A stretch of DNA of 64,000 bases, from assembly GCA_965661055.1 (NCBI GenBank), contig CBFICS010000009.1, positions 1 through 64,000 of the forward strand, in the 5' to 3' direction. The stretch's first letter is position 1; every line of letters starts with the position of its first letter. The notes beneath the pieces were generated by a model. That model saw nothing but the letters and a program-made list of their open reading frames with translations. It did not search any database and was not told where the DNA came from. Below are positions 44,679-53,865 of the stretch, piece by piece. The position numbers were made by a program, and so were the translations under genes. This stretch comes from CBFHSF01 sp965661055. Its GTDB lineage: Bacteria > Bacteroidota > Bacteroidia > Flavobacteriales > Schleiferiaceae.

Positions 44679-46067
44679 ATGAGCAACCAGCAGACCATTG
44701 AGAAGTCAGTAGAATTAACCGGTGTAGGACTACATACCGGAAAAAATGTAACCATGAAATTTAATCCCGCTGATGAAAATCACGGAATTAAGTTCAAGAG
44801 AACTGACTTAAAAAATCAACCGGTAATTGATGCTTTGGCAACTTTGGTTTCTACCACGGATCGTGGAACCACGATTTCTCAAGATGGTGCTGACATAAAC
44901 ACGGTAGAACACGTGCTAGCAGCACTTACCGGATTAGGAATAGACAATTGTCTTATTGAGCTCAACGCAGCAGAGCCACCGATTATGGACGGTTCTTCAA
45001 TTCAGTTTATTGAAGTACTAGAAAGTGCCGGAATCAAAACCCAAGAGGCTGAGAAAAATTACTTTGTCATTACTGAGCCCATCATTTATAAAGATGATTC
45101 AGGTATTGAGATTATGGCAATACCTGCTGATACTTTTCAGGTAACGGTTATGGTTGATTATGAGACCAAAGTATTGGGTTCGCAAAATGCCCATATGGAC
45201 CATATTTCAGATTTTAAATCTGAATTTGCCAGCGCTAGAACTTTTAGCTTTTTGCATGAACTTGAGTTTTTACTAGACAACGGACTTATTCAAGGCGGCG
45301 ACTTAAACAACGCGATCGTTTACGTTGACAACGAACCCAAACCAGAGTCGTTAGAAAAACTAAAAAAAGCCTTTAATAAGGATTCTGTTCACGTAAAGCC
45401 CAACGGAATTTTAGACAATCTTGACTTACACTATAACAACGAGGCAGCTAGACATAAACTGCTTGACGTAATTGGAGACCTTACCCTAGTAGGTCGTCCG
45501 ATTAAAGGTAGAATCTTTGCCACAAAGCCTGGTCACAAAGCAAACACTGACTTTGCAAAGCTTCTAATTCAGGAGATTAAAAAACAAGAAAAGAACAACA
45601 AAGGACCTCAAATAGATTTGAATGCTGTACCCAAAATGGACGTTACGGCTATTCAAGAAATGCTTCCTCACCGCCCGCCATTCTTATTGGTAGACAAAAT
45701 CATGGAGATGAGTGAAGACTCAATTGTTGGAGTGAAAAACGTAACCATGAATGAGCCCTTCTTTGTGGGGCACTTTCCTGGCACTCCGGTAATGCCTGGT
45801 GTATTACAAGTTGAAGCCATGGCTCAAGTTGGTGGAATATTAGCATTGAGCACTGTTCCAGATCCAGAAAACTACTTGACCTTCTTCATGAAAATGGAAA
45901 ATGTTAAGTTTAAAAGAAAAGTGGTACCAGGAGATACCTTGGTTTTTTCTCTTAAATTAACCGAACCTATTAGAAGAGGTATTGTTCAGATGAAAGGCGA
46001 GGCTTATGTTGGCAACCAATTAGTGTCAGAAGCCTTACTAATGGCCCAAATCACAAAAGAAAAATAG
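44679..46067 (+). CDS. lpxC: Fused LpxC deacetylase and FabZ dehydratase
   Basis: One polypeptide (462 aa) that joins two enzymes. Residues 1 to about 310 are UDP-3-O-acyl-GlcNAc deacetylase LpxC: zinc ligand H78 in TVEHVLAAL, HKLLDVIGDL and KPGHKANTDF. From about 318 to the end is (3R)-hydroxyacyl-ACP dehydratase FabZ, with LPHRPPFLLVDKI, GHFPGTPVMPGVLQVEAMAQ (His and Glu active-site residues). This fusion is common in Bacteroidota. ATG at 44679 starts MSNQQTIEKSVELTG; an earlier in-frame ATG overlaps lpxD and was rejected. Confidence 0.95.
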   Translation: MSNQQTIEKSVELTGVGLHTGKNVTMKFNPADENHGIKFKRTDLKNQPVIDALATLVSTTDRGTTISQDGADINTVEHVLAALTGLGIDNCLIELNAAEPPIMDGSSIQFIEVLESAGIKTQEAEKNYFVITEPIIYKDDSGIEIMAIPADTFQVTVMVDYETKVLGSQNAHMDHISDFKSEFASARTFSFLHELEFLLDNGLIQGGDLNNAIVYVDNEPKPESLEKLKKAFNKDSVHVKPNGILDNLDLHYNNEAARHKLLDVIGDLTLVGRPIKGRIFATKPGHKANTDFAKLLIQEIKKQEKNNKGPQIDLNAVPKMDVTAIQEMLPHRPPFLLVDKIMEMSEDSIVGVKNVTMNEPFFVGHFPGTPVMPGVLQVEAMAQVGGILALSTVPDPENYLTFFMKMENVKFKRKVVPGDTLVFSLKLTEPIRRGIVQMKGEAYVGNQLVSEALLMAQITKEK

Positions 46068-46072
46068 AGCAC

Positions 46073-46867
46073 ATGAATCAGCCGCTAGCATACGTACATC
46101 CTTCCGCAAAGATTGCTGACACCGTGGTAATCGAACCATTTACAACCATTCACAAAAATGTTGAAATTGGTGAGGGAACATGGATTGGATCAAACGTTAC
46201 CATTATGGAAGGTGCCCGAATTGGAAAAAATTGTAGAATTTTTCCGGGTGCCGTTATTAGTGCCATACCTCAAGATTTAAAGTTTGAAGGAGAAGACTCT
46301 TTGGCAATTGTGGGTGACGGAACCATTATTAGAGAATGTGTTACTATTAACCGTGGAACCAAAGCGTCAGGACATACCACCATCGGTAAAAACTGCTTGT
46401 TGATGGCCTATGCACACATTGCCCATGATTGTATTATTGGCAACAATTGCATTATTGTTAATGGAGTGGCACTTGGTGGACATATTGAAATGGGAGATTA
46501 CGCCATTCTCGGTGGACTTACAGCCGTTCATCAATTTGTTAAAATTGGTTCTCACGCCATGGTGGGTGGTGGATCTTTGGTAAGAAAAGACATTCCTCCC
46601 TACGTAAAGGCTGCTAAAGAACCTATTAGCTTTGCGGGTATCAACTCAATTGGGTTACGCCGTCGTGGATTTGACAATGACAAAATCAATGAAATCCAAG
46701 ACATCTACCGCGTATTATTCCAAAAGAACTACAACACTACCCAAGGGATAGAAATAATTGAAACTGAATTTAACCCAACCAAAGAAAGAGACGAAATTTT
46801 GACCTTTATCAAGAATTCTCAGCGTGGAATTATGAAGGGATTTAGCCTTTCTAAAGTAACGGGATAA
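46073..46867 (+). CDS. lpxA: UDP-N-acetylglucosamine O-acyltransferase
   Basis: First step of lipid A synthesis. The 264-aa trimeric left-handed beta-helix protein contains AYAHIAHDC with the catalytic histidine, GGHIEMGDYAILGGLTAVHQF, and the C-terminal helical domain (IQDIYRVLFQKNYNTTQG). The length is typical. It is 5 nt after lpxC and 3 nt before the ABC ATPase. Confidence 0.96.
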   Translation: MNQPLAYVHPSAKIADTVVIEPFTTIHKNVEIGEGTWIGSNVTIMEGARIGKNCRIFPGAVISAIPQDLKFEGEDSLAIVGDGTIIRECVTINRGTKASGHTTIGKNCLLMAYAHIAHDCIIGNNCIIVNGVALGGHIEMGDYAILGGLTAVHQFVKIGSHAMVGGGSLVRKDIPPYVKAAKEPISFAGINSIGLRRRGFDNDKINEIQDIYRVLFQKNYNTTQGIEIIETEFNPTKERDEILTFIKNSQRGIMKGFSLSKVTG

Positions 46868-46870
46868 AGG

Positions 46871-47494
46871 ATGAAAATTGAATTAGAAGATATTTCTAAG
46901 TCTTTTCTTCATCACATCATTTTTAGAGGTGTAAACCAAACCTTTGAAATTGGTTCTAAATGGGTTTTTACCGGAGGCAATGGTTCGGGTAAAAGCACAT
47001 TATTACGCTTGGTTAGTGGTAATTTAACTCCTTCCAACGGACGGGTTGTCTACAAGGATGAGAGGGGTGAAATTTCCCACGAAAGTGGCATAAAGAACAT
47101 TAGCCTTTCAGCCCCCTATTTAGATCTTATTGAAGATTTTACCTTTCCAGAACTCATTGATTTTCACCAGAAATTCAAACCGTTTAAAAACAACCTTTCT
47201 GCCCAAGAAGTCTTGGCGATTTCTGAACTTTCAAGAGTATCTAAAAAGCGAATTGCTAATTTTTCATCGGGAATGAAACAGCGTGCAAAACTAACACTGG
47301 CTATTCTTTCAGATTCACCCGTGCTGTTATTAGACGAACCGTTTTCAAACCTGGACCAAAAAGGGAAGGATTGGTATACGCATATGATGACTACTTATAC
47401 CGAAAAAAATACAGTCATCATTGCCTCAAACCACGTAAAAGGAGAATACTTTATGGCGCAAAAAACTCTAGATATTGCGCATTTCAAAAAATAG
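46871..47494 (+). CDS. ABC transporter ATP-binding protein, partner unknown
   Basis: A 207-aa ATPase domain with Walker A FTGGNGSGKST, a signature that reads NFSSGMKQR, and Walker B VLLLDEPFSNLD. There is no permease gene in the cluster, so the partner is unknown. Its position between lpxA and efp hints at a role in envelope lipid or glycan export (inference). The gene ends in a weak hairpin. Confidence 0.85.
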   Translation: MKIELEDISKSFLHHIIFRGVNQTFEIGSKWVFTGGNGSGKSTLLRLVSGNLTPSNGRVVYKDERGEISHESGIKNISLSAPYLDLIEDFTFPELIDFHQKFKPFKNNLSAQEVLAISELSRVSKKRIANFSSGMKQRAKLTLAILSDSPVLLLDEPFSNLDQKGKDWYTHMMTTYTEKNTVIIASNHVKGEYFMAQKTLDIAHFKK

Positions 47495-47511
47495 CTTTAA
47501 AAAGCTACTTT
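47492..47511 (+). terminator. Weak terminator-like hairpin after the ABC ATPase gene
   Basis: TAGCTTT (47492-47498) pairs with AAAGCTA (47501-47507), with a 2-nt loop, followed by CTTTT. The stem is AT-rich and the loop too tight to be strong, so it may be only a partial stop before efp. Confidence 0.4.
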
Positions 47512-47548
47512 TACAAAATATTTTCAAAAATCAGAAAACCATAAAATA

Positions 47549-48115
47549 ATGGCAAGTACATCAGATATTCGCAACGGTCTATGTATTAATTACAATAACG
47601 ACCCTTATTCAATTATTGAATTTTTACACGTTAAACCAGGAAAAGGTGCTGCATTTGTAAGGACTAAAATGAGAAACCTAAATACAGGTAGAGTCTTAGA
47701 ACACACCTTCCCTGCAGGGACAAAAATTGAAGAGATCAGAGTTGAAACAAGAAGCTACCAGTTCTTATATGAAGCCCAGGGTGAGTATCACTTTATGAAC
47801 AATGATAATTACGAACAAATTACCATTGCAAAGGAATTGATCAATGCGCCTCAGTTTTTATTAGACGGAATGGAAGTAAAAGTGGTTTTCCACGCGGATG
47901 AAGACAGACCTTTAAGTGTTGAGCTTCCTGCATCTGTGGCATTAACCATTACTTACTCTGAGCCTGGAATCAAAGGAAACACAGCGACAAACGCAACAAA
48001 ACCCGCAACTTTAGAAACGGGTGCTGAAGTAAGAGTGCCATTGTTTATTGAACAAGGTGAAAAAATTGTCATTGACACTGCTACTGGAGCTTATAAAGAG
48101 AGAGCTAAAGAGTAA
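47549..48115 (+). CDS. efp: Elongation factor P
   Basis: Relieves ribosome stalling at polyproline stretches. The 188-aa three-barrel protein has the acceptor lysine in KPGKGAAF (K32), FLHVKPG at the tip and the third-domain ending TGAYKERAKE. The length is normal. The lysine-modifying enzymes are not in the window. lpxD-like follows 2 nt later. Confidence 0.97.
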   Translation: MASTSDIRNGLCINYNNDPYSIIEFLHVKPGKGAAFVRTKMRNLNTGRVLEHTFPAGTKIEEIRVETRSYQFLYEAQGEYHFMNNDNYEQITIAKELINAPQFLLDGMEVKVVFHADEDRPLSVELPASVALTITYSEPGIKGNTATNATKPATLETGAEVRVPLFIEQGEKIVIDTATGAYKERAKE

Positions 48116-48117
48116 CT

Positions 48118-49047
48118 ATGAAATTTCCATCTCCCAAAACATTGGCTGAAGTTGCAGAACTGATACAATGTAAATTTATTGGTGAAGCTAACCATCAAGT
48201 TTTAGGCTTGAATGAAATTCACGTTGTAGAAAGTGGCGACATTGTTTTTGTTGACCACCCTAAATACTATGACAAGGCTTTAAAATCAAACGCTACAACG
48301 GTATTAATCAATAAAGAAGTTGATTGTCCTGCAGGTAAGGGACTTTTAATTTCTGAGGATCCGTTTAGAGATTTTGTTCGGTTAATTAATCATTTCAAGC
48401 CTTTTGAGCCATTGGCAAACGCTATTTCTAAAACTTCAGAAGTAGGAGAAGGTACAATTATTCAACCGGGAGCTGTTATCGGAAACCATGTAAGTATTGG
48501 CGCCAATTGTGTTATTCACCCAAATGTAACCATCTATGACCATACAGTTATTGGTGACCATGTGGTGATTCACGCCAATTCTGTAATTGGTGGTGATGGA
48601 TTTTACTATAAAAATAGACCTGAAGGATTTGATCAACTGAAGTCTGGTGGAAATGTCTACATTGAAAACAATGTACACATCGGTGCGGGCTGTACAATAG
48701 ACCGTGGGGTAACTGCCTCTACTATTATTGGCGAAGGAAGCAGACTGGACAATCAAATTCAAATTGGCCATGACACCAAAATTGGTAGGAAGTGTTTAAT
48801 TGCTTCGCAAACGGGGATAGCCGGGTGCGTTGTCATTGAAGACGAGGTGACTCTTTGGGGCCAAGTAGGTATTTCTAGTGGAATAACTATTGGCACTAAG
48901 GCGGTTGTTCTTGCTCAATCAGGGGTTTCTAAAAGCTTAGAAGGTGGTAAAACCTATTTTGGATATCCTGCAGGTGAGGCAAGAGAAAAATACAAAGAGA
49001 TGGCTTCGCTGAGGGTCCTTCCGGAGGTTTTGGAAAATTTAAAATAA
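48118..49047 (+). CDS. Second LpxD-like N-acyltransferase
   Basis: A 309-aa hexapeptide protein similar to LpxD. It has an N-terminal domain (SGDIVFVDHPKYYDKALKSN), the VIGGDGFYYKN segment and IQIGHDTKIG, with the histidine in the catalytic position. It differs from the first LpxD, for instance GGDGFYY instead of GGDGFGF and a shorter length (309 vs 331 aa). It may acylate another sugar nucleotide, perhaps for a variant lipid A or O-polysaccharide (inference). It follows efp by 2 nt. Confidence 0.85.
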   Translation: MKFPSPKTLAEVAELIQCKFIGEANHQVLGLNEIHVVESGDIVFVDHPKYYDKALKSNATTVLINKEVDCPAGKGLLISEDPFRDFVRLINHFKPFEPLANAISKTSEVGEGTIIQPGAVIGNHVSIGANCVIHPNVTIYDHTVIGDHVVIHANSVIGGDGFYYKNRPEGFDQLKSGGNVYIENNVHIGAGCTIDRGVTASTIIGEGSRLDNQIQIGHDTKIGRKCLIASQTGIAGCVVIEDEVTLWGQVGISSGITIGTKAVVLAQSGVSKSLEGGKTYFGYPAGEAREKYKEMASLRVLPEVLENLK

Positions 49048-49050
49048 ACA

Positions 49051-49081
49051 AAAGAGGTTTAGGTAACTAAGCCTCTTTTTT
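49051..49081. terminator. Bidirectional terminator between lpxD-like and O-antigen ligase genes
   Basis: AAAGAGG (49051-49057) pairs with CCTCTTT (49072-49078), followed by T runs; the stop codon of the ligase-like gene (49067-49069) is in the loop. Confidence 0.75.
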
Positions 49082-50524
49082 TTGCTCTGACTTATAGTAT
49101 AAGTCTAAACTTACAATGACTGCCATGAATCCCCAAACAGGCAAACTAAGCTTATCCATATCTAAGAAATTATTCAAAAATCCGTGGGTGAAATAAGTAA
49201 CCAACCCTAAGAGGGCAGCCATTAAAACGGATTTTAATTGAGGAGAATCAAGTTTTGAGTACAATTTTACGGCGGTGATAAAGAATGCCGCAATCACTCC
49301 TAAAATGGTTAATAAACCCATTACTCCACTTTCTGCCATAGGACCAATGTATTCGCTATGAGCATTTCCGCGGTTTCCTCCATTGGTTGAAATAATGGTT
49401 TTTTCATTGGGCTTTTGAAAAGGAGCATATTTGAACATATACGTCCCTGGGCCCCAACCTAAAACGGGACGCTCTTCAAACATCCTCAAGGCAGACTTCC
49501 ATCGATTAATCCTTTCAAGGTTAGAAGCATCTGTGCTAATATTAGAAATTGATTGTACGTGCTCTGTAAGTTTTTCAGAAGAATCTTGGGTGTTTTTTGA
49601 AAACTTATTGAGAATAGAATCCATGTTAGCATAAGCGACTAACCCCACTCCTACCAAAGCCAATGAAATGAAATACCATTTAATTTTAAACTTAATTACC
49701 AAGTACACCAAGCCCGCAGCAACAATACTTACCCAAGCGGCGCGGGTGTAACTCAAAATCAGTGCAACGGTTAGAACCAAAAACACAATCAAAGCTAAAA
49801 ACCTCAAAATAGGTGTCATTTTACCCCTTACCAAAAACACGATGGAAACCGGATAATACATAGCTAGAGCAGCACCCCATGAAGTGTGCTCTTTATAAAA
49901 GGGGAACATTACCCAAGTAGAACTTTGCTTTGAAAAACCATACTGCGAATGCACATAAATGGTATAAATAGCTGCCATGGTTAACGAAACCAAATAGAGC
50001 CAAAAAAAGCGATTATAGTTTTTTAAGTCCTTTCTAAATACTTGCGAAAAAACAATATAGAACGGAATTACGAACCAAAGCCTAGCAATAAAGTACTTTA
50101 TTGAAACTATAGGCATGCTACTGGTAATAGATGTTAAAAACATCCACAGTAAATAGATGATAATTGAAATGCTAACAGGGTGCTTTAACAGCCTAACATT
50201 TATTTGCCCCGTTAATAAAAACCTTCCGATGACAATACACAAAACCCCAAACAGAAGAGGCTCTGTGGGCAGGCTAAGCCCCAAGTTAAATTGTTTATCG
50301 GTCAAAGTAATTCCCAGCGGAATTATCCCCGTAATGGTAAGCATCAACCAATCCAATCTAAAAACGCCAAACCAAACTACCAGTAAGACAAAGGGGACGG
50401 CTAAAATCCAAAAGTTTTCTGTAGCCACCCCAACCGAAGCTGTAAGTAAATATAAAATCGAAATGATGTAAATAGCCTTTTGGCTAAGAGCACCAGTCCT
50501 TAATTTTTCACTTACCGAACTCAT
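49067..50524 (-). CDS. O-antigen ligase (Wzy/WaaL) family membrane protein
   Basis: A 485-aa polytopic protein with about 11-12 hydrophobic helices and a large periplasmic loop (residues about 280-370) containing ERPVLGWGPGTYMFKYA and a following AHSEYIGPMAESG. The RPVLGWGPG and AHSEY motifs mark O-antigen ligases and polymerases of the Wzy/WaaL family; which of the two cannot be told. It is the last gene of a minus-strand polysaccharide operon: flippase, sulfotransferase, Wzz-like, ligase. Confidence 0.87.
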   Translation of the reverse strand: MSSVSEKLRTGALSQKAIYIISILYLLTASVGVATENFWILAVPFVLLVVWFGVFRLDWLMLTITGIIPLGITLTDKQFNLGLSLPTEPLLFGVLCIVIGRFLLTGQINVRLLKHPVSISIIIYLLWMFLTSITSSMPIVSIKYFIARLWFVIPFYIVFSQVFRKDLKNYNRFFWLYLVSLTMAAIYTIYVHSQYGFSKQSSTWVMFPFYKEHTSWGAALAMYYPVSIVFLVRGKMTPILRFLALIVFLVLTVALILSYTRAAWVSIVAAGLVYLVIKFKIKWYFISLALVGVGLVAYANMDSILNKFSKNTQDSSEKLTEHVQSISNISTDASNLERINRWKSALRMFEERPVLGWGPGTYMFKYAPFQKPNEKTIISTNGGNRGNAHSEYIGPMAESGVMGLLTILGVIAAFFITAVKLYSKLDSPQLKSVLMAALLGLVTYFTHGFLNNFLDMDKLSLPVWGFMAVIVSLDLYYKSEQKKEA

Positions 50525-51523
50525 CTATGGCTTCTTAATGGTTTTCAGTGAGGTTGATATAAGAATTACAACCAATGTGAATACAAAGGATGAAAAAGCA
50601 GCAATTAAAACAATGATAGACCTAACCGGGTAGGTTTTCTTTTCTGCTTTAAAGGCAGTATCTACGGTAAAAGTGGTAGGCAGGTTTTTATCTAAGTCAA
50701 CCTTTGCTTGGTCAAGCTTAATTTTCAACCTCACTTCCTCTTCTTTCAAAACAGAAATCTCATCTCTTAGCGAAATAAAAGCTCCCCCATATTTAGCAAG
50801 TGTGTCTAATTGATTTTGAATCTGATCAGCAACATTCTTCTTTCCGTTTAACAAAGCAATACCCAATTGTTCATTCAATACAGGAACCTGAGCTTCATAA
50901 TCTAAAACCCCTTTCTCTCTAATCATCGTCAACGTATCTGAAATCAGATTTACTTCGCTGCGAACTCTTTGGTACTCTTCTTGAATAATATCAATTCCTT
51001 GGGTAGCTCTTTCTTTGATAATTCTCTTTTTTACAATATCTAATTGCTTAGAAATTTCATTGGCGATTAGAGCTGCAGTATCTGGATCGGTATCTAAAAC
51101 ACTTATTTGAACAGACATAAACTCGGTTCTCCTAAAACTAATATTACTTCTAAACGCATCGTTGAGTAGTGTTTTAGGATATTTGCCCTCTGGATCAATA
51201 TCGTGGTGATTCATCAGGTCAAATTTTTCAATAATGTGATTTCTGATTTCGTTAGAATTCAAAATCTGAAGCAGCTTCTCTGCTTCATTTTCATCACCAA
51301 ACTCTAGAATATCCTCGCTTTTGCCACTTTGTTGAGGAAGCAAGGCCTTAGAAACAGAGTTTGTGGTTGAAGGAAACACCACCACCGAACTTTCATACAA
51401 GGGTTGAATAAAGTAGGGTCCCGAAAATACGGCCGCTAAAACTCCCGCAATAAGCGGAATAATAATCAACGGTTTTTTCCATCTAAAGATAAAAACAACC
51501 AAGTTTGAAGAATCAAAATCCAT
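50525..51523 (-). CDS. Wzz-type polysaccharide chain-length protein
   Basis: A 332-aa inner-membrane protein with two membrane helices, one near the N-terminus (PLIIIPLIAGVLAAVFSG) and one near the C-terminus (SIIVLIAAFSSFVFTLVVIL), and a long periplasmic coiled-coil in between. This is the layout of Wzz co-polymerases, which set glycan chain length. It abuts the ligase gene with no gap. It lacks the cytoplasmic tyrosine kinase domain found in Wzc. Confidence 0.88.
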   Translation of the reverse strand: MDFDSSNLVVFIFRWKKPLIIIPLIAGVLAAVFSGPYFIQPLYESSVVVFPSTTNSVSKALLPQQSGKSEDILEFGDENEAEKLLQILNSNEIRNHIIEKFDLMNHHDIDPEGKYPKTLLNDAFRSNISFRRTEFMSVQISVLDTDPDTAALIANEISKQLDIVKKRIIKERATQGIDIIQEEYQRVRSEVNLISDTLTMIREKGVLDYEAQVPVLNEQLGIALLNGKKNVADQIQNQLDTLAKYGGAFISLRDEISVLKEEEVRLKIKLDQAKVDLDKNLPTTFTVDTAFKAEKKTYPVRSIIVLIAAFSSFVFTLVVILISTSLKTIKKP

Positions 51524-51529
51524 AATTAT

Positions 51530-52450
51530 CTATTTCCAATGATTTAAATTTAATCCAGTAATTTTCTCTACTTCCAAAATATCTTCTCGATAATAGTCAG
51601 TAAGCTCTTTTTTCATTTCCGCACTCATTTGCAAATCTTCTTGACTCATCCACTTTTTTATGGAAGCCTGTAAAGATTCTGGCAAATGGTTTTTCATTTT
51701 TTGCACGAAACCACTACCTTTTAAAATCTGGTTGAATTTCGCATGCTTTGGAACCGAAGACACGTTAGCTTCTCCTGTTTTTTCCCAAGGTAAATCTAAT
51801 TCTAAAAAGGACTTCAATTGACTTTTAATGTCTGAAGTCATCGATTTAAAATCTTCGTACAAAAGAACGCAAATTTGCTCTTTAGAGAAAGCGCTAAAGT
51901 AACGTTTAAGTTGCTGAGAATACATTCCCGTTTCGGCAAACATTTCAGAAATACCGACCCCTTTAGGATTCTTTTCTAAATCCAAATCCCATTCTTCTTT
52001 AAAACCTCCAGTAACCAATCCCATTTGCAAGGCCATTTTATAATGTGAAAAGGCCCTTTCCACGGGATTTCTCAGTATAATAATGATTTTTGCTTGAGGG
52101 TTATAACGAGCTATTTCCTCCGCCGAAAGGCGACTTAATAAATAAACTGTTGATGAGTCTAACAAGTATTTTTCACCCTGTTGAACCTCATAGAGTTTTT
52201 GGTATAGTGACGCCTCTCTAATAAAGGACTGATGCTGTTCTTTTAGGGGTTTAGTTGAAAAATAATCGCGAGGCAACTGAACTACTTTTGCGTATTCAGG
52301 CGAAAAGTCATCGGGATTAATGTCTAAGCCAAAATAGCCCGGCTCTTTGATGCTGGGTGAAAATATTTCAGGCGACTGAGACAGAAGTTCGGCAAGAGCC
52401 GTGGTCCCGGATTTGGCAGCGCCCACCAAAAATAAATTAACCTTTTTCAC
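51530..52450 (-). CDS. Sulfotransferase family protein
   Basis: A 306-aa enzyme likely adding a sulfate group from PAPS. The PAPS-binding P-loop is FLVGAAKSGTTALAELL (residues 6-22), and the 3'-phosphate loop is IIILRNPVERAFSHYKMAL. Both are standard in the family. In this polysaccharide operon it would sulfate a surface sugar (inference). The start is GTG (52448-52450), overlapping the flippase gene by 14 nt. No PAPS synthesis gene is in the window. Confidence 0.86.
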   Translation of the reverse strand: MKKVNLFLVGAAKSGTTALAELLSQSPEIFSPSIKEPGYFGLDINPDDFSPEYAKVVQLPRDYFSTKPLKEQHQSFIREASLYQKLYEVQQGEKYLLDSSTVYLLSRLSAEEIARYNPQAKIIIILRNPVERAFSHYKMALQMGLVTGGFKEEWDLDLEKNPKGVGISEMFAETGMYSQQLKRYFSAFSKEQICVLLYEDFKSMTSDIKSQLKSFLELDLPWEKTGEANVSSVPKHAKFNQILKGSGFVQKMKNHLPESLQASIKKWMSQEDLQMSAEMKKELTDYYREDILEVEKITGLNLNHWK

Positions 52451-53834
52451 CGCGATAAAATATTTTATCTAAAAAAGAAACGGGCCATACCTCATAATAT
52501 TTGACCACAAAGTAAACTGCAGAAATATTCCAAGCTATCATAGAAATGGATGTAGCCCATGCCGCCCCTTCAATCCCATAAATGGGAATTAAAATTGCGT
52601 TTAAAAAAATATTGATAAAGGTAACCACAAACATTATTTTCTGCGAATCTTTCTCTTTACCCGTCATGTTCAAAATGTATAGTACTGGCCCGCATAAGGC
52701 ATTTAGCAACTGGCCCACCGCAAGAATTTTTAGCACAACCATTGCACTGGCGTATTCCGGTCCAAAAAGAGACAACATAAAATCAGGAAAGATAAAAATC
52801 ACCAAAGCTGGCGGAGTGGCCATCCAAAAATTAATAACCCCAACTTGTCTCAGTAAGCGTCTAAAGGCGCCATTGGCTTTATTCGCATTTAACTCGCTAA
52901 TACTAGGCGCGACAAAAGAATTTATGGCAAATTGAGTAAAGGTAATAAGCGTAGCAATCTTAAAGGCAATTCGATAAACACCCACGGCCTTTTCATTTTC
53001 AAAATAGCCAATCATTAAAACATCTGTCCAAGAAATGATGTAAAACAAGGCCCCAGAAACCAACATAGGCAACGCCACCTTGTATATTCTTGACATTTCC
53101 ACTTTCGTGGGATGGGAACTTTTCAGTTCTCTGGATTGAATTCTGAAATAAGAAAGGCCACTGATAACCGAAACCACCATGAGCGCAAAGGTAAAAGCAG
53201 CCATGGGCAACTCTAAGGTTGGAATGTCAAAATGAGACCCTATGAATAAAATGGCCGAGGCCAGTAAAAGGACCGATCCGTTTTGAAAGATGGAAAAAGC
53301 AATCATTTTTTTAAACCCTCTAATCGCTTCAAGATTAAGGGTTAAAAACATATAAAACGGCAGCGCCAAGGTTACATATTTAAAGCTGATAATCGTGGTT
53401 TCACCTCCGTAAAAGCTGCCCAACCAAGGAGACAAAAAGAACAAAACCACCCCCAGCGAAACAGAAATTATGGTTCCGTGAAGAATAACTTGTTTATACA
53501 GAGATAAAATTTTTCCGTGTTCTCCTGTGGTTTGCCACTCTGCTAAAAACCGAACTAAAGCCCCGTCTAATCCTAATCGCCCAAAAGTCCCGAGGATCAT
53601 TAAAACGGTGAAGGCCAGTTCATAGGTACCAAAAGACTCGGCCCCTAAAGATTTACCCACAATAAAGGCGAATAAATATCCACTTAACGCCCCTAACACT
53701 TTAAATACAAGCACAATGCCTCCGCCAGAAAGCAAGTCTTTTAGCCACTTGTCATTTAGTATTTTTGAGATCAATGAATTCTTTTTTGCGGATTGGTTCC
53801 AAAAATAACTTTTTAGCCTTATCCATTGGGCCAA
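52437..53834 (-). CDS. Polysaccharide flippase (Wzx/MATE-like)
   Basis: A 465-aa protein with about 12-14 membrane helices, for example GALSGYLFAFIVGKSLGAESFGTYELAFT and ISVSLGVVLFFLSPWLG segments. It matches polysaccharide export flippases of the MVF superfamily. The start is TTG, with no ATG before the first helices; an internal start is possible. It is the first gene of the minus-strand operon and diverges from the GT4 gene. Confidence 0.84.
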   Translation of the reverse strand: MAQWIRLKSYFWNQSAKKNSLISKILNDKWLKDLLSGGGIVLVFKVLGALSGYLFAFIVGKSLGAESFGTYELAFTVLMILGTFGRLGLDGALVRFLAEWQTTGEHGKILSLYKQVILHGTIISVSLGVVLFFLSPWLGSFYGGETTIISFKYVTLALPFYMFLTLNLEAIRGFKKMIAFSIFQNGSVLLLASAILFIGSHFDIPTLELPMAAFTFALMVVSVISGLSYFRIQSRELKSSHPTKVEMSRIYKVALPMLVSGALFYIISWTDVLMIGYFENEKAVGVYRIAFKIATLITFTQFAINSFVAPSISELNANKANGAFRRLLRQVGVINFWMATPPALVIFIFPDFMLSLFGPEYASAMVVLKILAVGQLLNALCGPVLYILNMTGKEKDSQKIMFVVTFINIFLNAILIPIYGIEGAAWATSISMIAWNISAVYFVVKYYEVWPVSFLDKIFYRGEKG

Positions 53835-53865
53835 TATTGTTAATTTTATCTTTTACTTCCTTTCA

